Below, in pieces: positions 60,357-64,000 of a stretch of 64,000 nucleotides of DNA; positions within the stretch are counted from its first letter, which is position 1, and the number at the start of each line of letters is the position of its first letter. The position numbers and the translations under genes are program-made. Under the pieces are notes generated by a model that was given only the letters and a program-made list of their open reading frames with translations, had not been told where the DNA came from and ran no database searches. Source of the DNA: Selenomonadaceae bacterium (GTDB taxonomy: Bacteria; Bacillota; Negativicutes; Selenomonadales; Selenomonadaceae). The stretch lies in contig JAFVEM010000016.1 of NCBI GenBank assembly GCA_017476005.1, forward strand, positions 1-64,000, written 5' to 3'.

Positions 60357-61169
60357 ATGGAAGACAACAAAGTGTTAAGGGTCGCCCTTCTCCAAATGAA
60401 AGTAGCACTGGGGGAGGCAACGCAAAACTATCAAACTTTTCAGCGGCTGGCGGCAGAGGCCATGGAGGAAAAACCGGATGTCCTTGTGCTGCCGGAACTT
60501 TGGAACACGGGCTTTTACCCCAGCCCCATTCGTGACTTTGCCGCAGCGGAAGAAAAAAGAGCCGTGGCGCTACTTGCGGCCACGGCTGAAAAATACGGGG
60601 TGCATATAGTGGGGGGGAGCATCCCTACCTTGGAGGGCGATAAGGTTTACAATACTTCTCTTGTATTCAATCGGCAGGGAGAGCAAATAGCCGCCTACCG
60701 CAAAGTTCACCTTTTTTCCCCCGGCGGCGAGGACAGGGAGTTTACCCCCGGTGACGCAATAGCTGGTTTCGAGCTGGACGGGGTAAAATGCGCCACGGCC
60801 ATTTGCTACGACCTGCGGTTTCCGGAAATCATGGGCGTCATGGCGCGTAGGGGCGCGCAAATAATCTTTCTTCCGGCGGCTTGGCCGCTAAAACGCCTAA
60901 CCCATTGGCAGGTATTGATGCGAGCCAGAGCCATCGAAAATCAGTGCTTTGTGGCCGCCGTGGGCGGCGTTGGTTTCTTTGCCGGCGATCTTCCCCTAGG
61001 TGGGCATTCCGCCATCATCGATCCGTGGGGAGAACTTCTGGCCGCTGCCGCACAGGATGAAATGGTCGTTCGTGCCGTCTGCGACACGAGAGCCATCCAC
61101 CGCGCTCGCCGTGCCATTACCGTTTATGCCGACAGGAGACCGGAGCTTTATGCCAAATCTCAGCTTTGA
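60357..61169 (+). CDS. Carbon-nitrogen hydrolase (omega-amidase/Nit2-like)
   Basis: This 270-residue nitrilase-superfamily amidase has the catalytic triad: Glu in VLVLPELWNTGF, Lys in YRKVHLFSPGGE and Cys in ATAICYDLRFPE. The sequence is closest in style to YafV/Nit2 omega-amidases that hydrolyse alpha-ketoglutaramate, but other amides are possible. The start follows aaaggag. Its stop overlaps the convergent cupin gene by 10 bp. Confidence 0.86.
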   Translation: MEDNKVLRVALLQMKVALGEATQNYQTFQRLAAEAMEEKPDVLVLPELWNTGFYPSPIRDFAAAEEKRAVALLAATAEKYGVHIVGGSIPTLEGDKVYNTSLVFNRQGEQIAAYRKVHLFSPGGEDREFTPGDAIAGFELDGVKCATAICYDLRFPEIMGVMARRGAQIIFLPAAWPLKRLTHWQVLMRARAIENQCFVAAVGGVGFFAGDLPLGGHSAIIDPWGELLAAAAQDEMVVRAVCDTRAIHRARRAITVYADRRPELYAKSQL

Positions 61170-61504
61170 ATAATCAGGGCAATAAACACTAAATCATTAT
61201 CGGCGGAAGGATTGGCGATACCGTGTTCCTCACCGTCGGGACAATAGGTGGTGACGCCCACGCCTATTTTTTTCTCGGTGCCGTTGTCGTTATAAAGGGC
61301 TTCGCCGCTCAAGATATGGTAGGTTTCGGTGTTGCCGGTGTGGCGGTGAGTGCCGATGGAAGTGCCGGGGGGGAGCGTCACCTTGGCGAACATACTGCAT
61401 TTGTCCTTCAATTCGTCGGGAGTAAGCAGGTGAGTAATGGTGATCTCGCCCTTGCCCCCGGCTTTTTCTTTAGCTTGCACGCTTCTGGGTTCTATAAAGG
61501 CCAT
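61160..61504 (-). CDS. Cupin domain protein
   Basis: This 114-residue single-domain cupin has motif 1 GTSIGTHRHTGNTETYHILS (two His and Glu) and motif 2 YCPDGEEHGIANPS with the last His. Such small cupins bind a metal and act as isomerases, dioxygenases or sensors; the role is unknown. I start at the ATG at 61504 after aggaggaa, not at 61531. It ends within the convergent amidase gene. Confidence 0.85.
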   Translation of the reverse strand: MAFIEPRSVQAKEKAGGKGEITITHLLTPDELKDKCSMFAKVTLPPGTSIGTHRHTGNTETYHILSGEALYNDNGTEKKIGVGVTTYCPDGEEHGIANPSADNDLVFIALIIQS

Positions 61505-61639
61505 TTTCTTTCCTCCTAAAACTAATCCCAATGGAGATTTTGCCGCTATTATAACATTTTTCCTGCCAGAAGCGAAATTTTTTCTGCAGGAAATTAGCGC
61601 GGCATTGCAGAATTATAAGCAGGTCAACTGTAAGGAGGA

Positions 61640-63382
61640 ATGATGGTGCGCGGCTATAAATTGAAAATAACCCTAAACGGCTCGAGGCCCCCCATTTGGC
61701 GAACCTGCGTTTTGCCGGAGGGACTTGCACTTCGCGAGTTGCCTGATGTTTTTGCGCGGATTATGGGATGGCGGAACAGCGAGCATGACCCGGTACGGGC
61801 GGCGCGTTTTTATTTTCCCGACAGCAATGAGACCTTTGAAACCGACGGCAAATCCGCCGACGGACAAAGCGTGCGCTGGGTGGAGGAAGATGCGAACAAG
61901 AAGGGTATCGTAGGCGTTACGGCTAAAGTGTTGGAACGCCGGGATCTTAGCCCCGACGAGCCTTTGGCCGACCCTCTGTTCGCGGCGGCGGCCGCCGGGG
62001 GGAAGGTCTTTACCTATACCATGTTGCCGGGGAAAGTTGAATGGGAGCATCGGGTACAGGTGCAAAAAGTGGCGGAGAAAGCGAAGTCTTACCCGGAAAT
62101 TATCGCCCATTCCGGGGAATGCCCTCCGGCGACCTACGAGGGGGGAATTTTCAGCTACCAAAGTCTTTCTCCCAAGGAGCGTAGGAAAGCTAGGGACGGT
62201 TTTATACCTTATCGGCCGGATATGATCCAGCAACGGCTCAAAGATTACTACAATGTAAAAGCCACCGGCGACGACAAGCCTGAAAAAATTTACAAAATAA
62301 AAATTAACGAAGACGAAATGATCGATAAATTCATGGAATGGATGAAGGAGCGAGATGCCGATGTACCGGAGCATTATTCCTACCGCGATGCTTTGGGAGA
62401 TTTTGAGGATGAGAGCCTAGAGCGGCTCCTAGCAATTTGGAAATTTACCGCCGAGGACTATCGGGACTTGGACACGGCGGCGCGCGTGGATTTGCTGGCA
62501 AAAAAATACGAAGAACCGGGCATGATAGAACGTTACTTGCGTTGCGTTAGCGATGCGGAGTGGCAAAGCATTAAAAACGCCGTAGAGTGGAAGGAATCGT
62601 GGCGTTATTACATCGATCCTGAGGAGGATGACTTTCATCGGATGCTGACGGAGGGTTTCGTCTTTATCACGGAATTTGAAGAAATTGAAATTACCGACGA
62701 ACTCCGAGAGATTTTCCCCCGGCTGGATCAAGACCCCTTTTTCCGCAAAAGACGGCAGGAAATAAGCTGGATAAGGGATTGCGCGGAAACGGCGGTGAGT
62801 CTCTATACTTTCGTGCCGATTTCCTTGATAGCACGACTTTGCGTCCTGAAAAAGGGGTGCGATTACACCGAAGCACAAATACGGGGAGCTTTGGCAGAGC
62901 TAGCCCCCAACCAACAGGTGTATCATTACGTCGAAAAGTACGACGAAATATGGGATCTAGAACTGGATTTGGAATCCGGGGAAAATATGCGACAATATGT
63001 GCGACAAGATCTAGACTACTGGTTGCCGCGAGTAGATGTCATTGGCGTAGGACACGGTCAAGCCAGATTCTTGGACAGGCGAGACTTAGCGGAAAAATTG
63101 GAAAAACAGCTGTCGGCGAAAATGGAGAAAGACGACGTAGCAGCCACCATGATCACGATTTATAAAGTGCTGGCCATTAGATCACCGGAGAGGGAGGCTG
63201 CCCCCGAGACGCAAAGGGCTTTCCTGCTCATGGCCATACCCCAATTATTAACCTTGTTCAGTCCGGCCGAGGCCAAAAACATATTAAAAACCATCGACGA
63301 GCTGTCTTGTTATATTCACTGCGCAGATCTGAAAGGCTGGACGCTAGACCAGGTGAAGCGAGGGCTGGCCAAGAAGAAATAA
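61640..63382 (+). CDS. Large protein with N-terminal plasmid pRiA4b ORF-3-like domain
   Basis: This protein of about 580 residues begins with a pRiA4b ORF-3-like domain (PF07929): YKLKITLNGSRPPIWRTCVL, an HDPVRAARFYF-type stretch and FTYTMLPGKVEWEHRVQVQK, then a cysteine-containing GECPPATYEGG. The remaining 400 residues are mostly helical and acidic (EYFD-rich), with no domain I recognise. Ribosome site aaggagg is followed by ATG ATG GTG; the ATG at 61643 or GTG at 61646 has better spacing. It is directly upstream of rpoB's promoter. Function unknown. Confidence 0.72.
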   Translation: MMVRGYKLKITLNGSRPPIWRTCVLPEGLALRELPDVFARIMGWRNSEHDPVRAARFYFPDSNETFETDGKSADGQSVRWVEEDANKKGIVGVTAKVLERRDLSPDEPLADPLFAAAAAGGKVFTYTMLPGKVEWEHRVQVQKVAEKAKSYPEIIAHSGECPPATYEGGIFSYQSLSPKERRKARDGFIPYRPDMIQQRLKDYYNVKATGDDKPEKIYKIKINEDEMIDKFMEWMKERDADVPEHYSYRDALGDFEDESLERLLAIWKFTAEDYRDLDTAARVDLLAKKYEEPGMIERYLRCVSDAEWQSIKNAVEWKESWRYYIDPEEDDFHRMLTEGFVFITEFEEIEITDELREIFPRLDQDPFFRKRRQEISWIRDCAETAVSLYTFVPISLIARLCVLKKGCDYTEAQIRGALAELAPNQQVYHYVEKYDEIWDLELDLESGENMRQYVRQDLDYWLPRVDVIGVGHGQARFLDRRDLAEKLEKQLSAKMEKDDVAATMITIYKVLAIRSPEREAAPETQRAFLLMAIPQLLTLFSPAEAKNILKTIDELSCYIHCADLKGWTLDQVKRGLAKKK

Positions 63383-63389
63383 ATTTTTC

Positions 63390-63419
63390 TTGACAGCGAA
63401 AAATTGAATATGATATAGT
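63390..63419 (+). promoter_or_regulatory. Promoter of rpoB
   Basis: TTGACA (63390-63395), an 18-bp spacer and TATAGT (63414-63419) lie about 113 bp upstream of the rpoB start, beginning 8 bp after the upstream gene's stop. Confidence 0.72.
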
Positions 63420-63459
63420 AGCTTACTACGACTCTAATCAGGTAGGTGAACTGCGCTTT

Positions 63460-63490
63460 AAAAACGGATGGACTTGTTCTTTCCGTTTTT
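63460..63490 (+). promoter_or_regulatory. Terminator-like hairpin in the rpoB leader
   Basis: aaaaacgga (63460-63468) and tccgttttt (63482-63490) form a perfect 9-bp stem with a 13-nt loop, followed by ccttttg. It could act as an attenuator or processing hairpin before rpoB, about 40 nt after the start of transcription. Confidence 0.55.
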
Positions 63491-63531
63491 CCTTTTGTTG
63501 TGACGCAAGTATTTAAGGGGTGAAGGATTTA

Positions 63532-64000
63532 ATGTTTAATCCTGTGCCGGTGGGCAAGAGAACCAGATATAGCTACGCTAAAATAAAAGAAGTCATGCAA
63601 ATGCCCCATCTCTTGGACATTCAGCGAACGTCCTATCAATGGTTTTTGGACGAAGGTCTGGCGGAGATATTTCGTGACATTTCGCCCATTAAAGACTTTA
63701 CCGAAAAGCTGATACTCTCCTTTGAGAGTTTCTCCCTAGGCGACCCCAAGTATGAATTAGACGAGAGTAAGGAACGGGACACCACTTACGCTGCCCCTCT
63801 GCGCGTCAACGTGCGTCTTATCAACAGCGAAACCGGCGAAATAAAGGAGCAGGAGGTCTTCATGGGGGATTTCCCCTTAATGACAGACACCGGTACCTTC
63901 ATTATAAACGGCGCCGAACGGGTTATCGTCAGCCAGCTGGTACGCTCCCCCGGGGCTTACTACGGTGAAACAATCGACCCCACGGGCAAACGCCTCTATA
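63532..64000 (+). CDS. rpoB: RNA polymerase beta subunit, N-terminal part (cut by window edge)
   Basis: Only the first 156 codons are present. They read [20 protein letters not shown], then [20 protein letters not shown] and, near the edge, [20 protein letters not shown] followed by [13 protein letters not shown], which is the start of RpoB. The ATG at 63532 follows aaggggtgaagga. Unusually, the upstream neighbour is not rplL but an unrelated protein, and the gene has its own promoter and a leader hairpin. The rest of the gene, and presumably rpoC, lies beyond the right edge. Confidence 0.97.
   Translation, partial: MFNPVPVGKRTRYSYAKIKEVMQMPHLLDIQRTSYQWFLDEGLAEIFRDISPIKDFTEKLILSFESFSLGDPKYELDESKERDTTYAAPLRVNVRLINSETGEIKEQEVFMGDFPLMTDTGTFIINGAERVIVSQLVRSPGAYYGETIDPTGKRLY

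Overview
The window looks like chromosomal DNA from an anaerobic Bacillota bacterium, most likely class Negativicutes. The evidence is a rubrerythrin, a glycyl-radical (anaerobic) ribonucleotide reductase activase, a clostridial-type ferredoxin, Firmicutes-type small genes (IreB, DUF1292 and YacP families), a DUF4127/DUF2225 pair, Shine-Dalgarno-rich starts and many TTG starts. The taxon is inferred from gene content only. No tRNA gene, CRISPR array, prophage or complete insertion sequence was seen.

Layout. 1-2.5 kb: a strong minus-strand promoter, probably for an rRNA operon lying off the left edge, then rubrerythrin and a phosphate uptake pair (DUF47 plus PiT). 2.5-9.6 kb: a surface-glycan-type cluster (FAD oxidoreductase, two GT2 glycosyltransferases, SDR epimerase, polytopic membrane protein, TIM-barrel isomerase), interrupted on the minus strand by a HicAB module and a 53-residue orphan gene. 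9.6-10.6 kb: nrdG with a short protein carrying an NrdD-like glycyl-radical tail, preceded by a promoter and an NrdR-like box. 10.9-15.3 kb: dapB, asd and a run of overlapping housekeeping genes (IreB family, ruvX, DUF1292, rlmB, yacP). 15.4-16.0 kb: a RelE-type toxin-antitoxin pair with a palindrome in its promoter. 16-21.4 kb (minus): rpsB-tsf-pyrH-frr, a ferredoxin, and uppS-cdsA.

21.8-24.2 kb: DUF4127 and DUF2225 proteins. 24.2-36.3 kb (minus): a full glycogen operon, glgC-glgD-glgP-glgB-glgA, followed by an amylase/4-alpha-glucanotransferase fusion. It can make ADP-glucose, build and branch glycogen, and degrade it. 36.5-38 kb: ruvC-ruvA without ruvB. 38-39.8 kb: trkA plus an unknown small gene. 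39.8-43.1 kb (minus): argC-argJ-argB, the acetylated arginine route. 43.1-43.7 kb: a toxin-like gene overlapping a CPCC cysteine-rich gene. 43.8-52.6 kb: a monofunctional transglycosylase, a GT2 glycosyltransferase, recJ, relA, a Fur-family regulator, hemZ and a convergent queE.

52.7-61.5 kb is accessory: a secreted LPP20-like protein, an OB-fold protein, two cupin gene remnants, and a LysR regulator divergent from an operon of two exported alpha/beta hydrolases, an AEC carrier and an aldo/keto reductase. An omega-amidase-like hydrolase and a cupin follow. The window ends with a large pRiA4b ORF-3-type protein and the start of rpoB, which has its own promoter and a hairpin leader.

Two cross-window patterns stand out. 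One is a family of GC-rich multi-hairpin intergenic repeats at six sites between 11.7 and 42.1 kb. The other is a pair of nearly identical 40-bp promoter elements, 51 kb apart, with G9 or G8 tracts inside the spacer.
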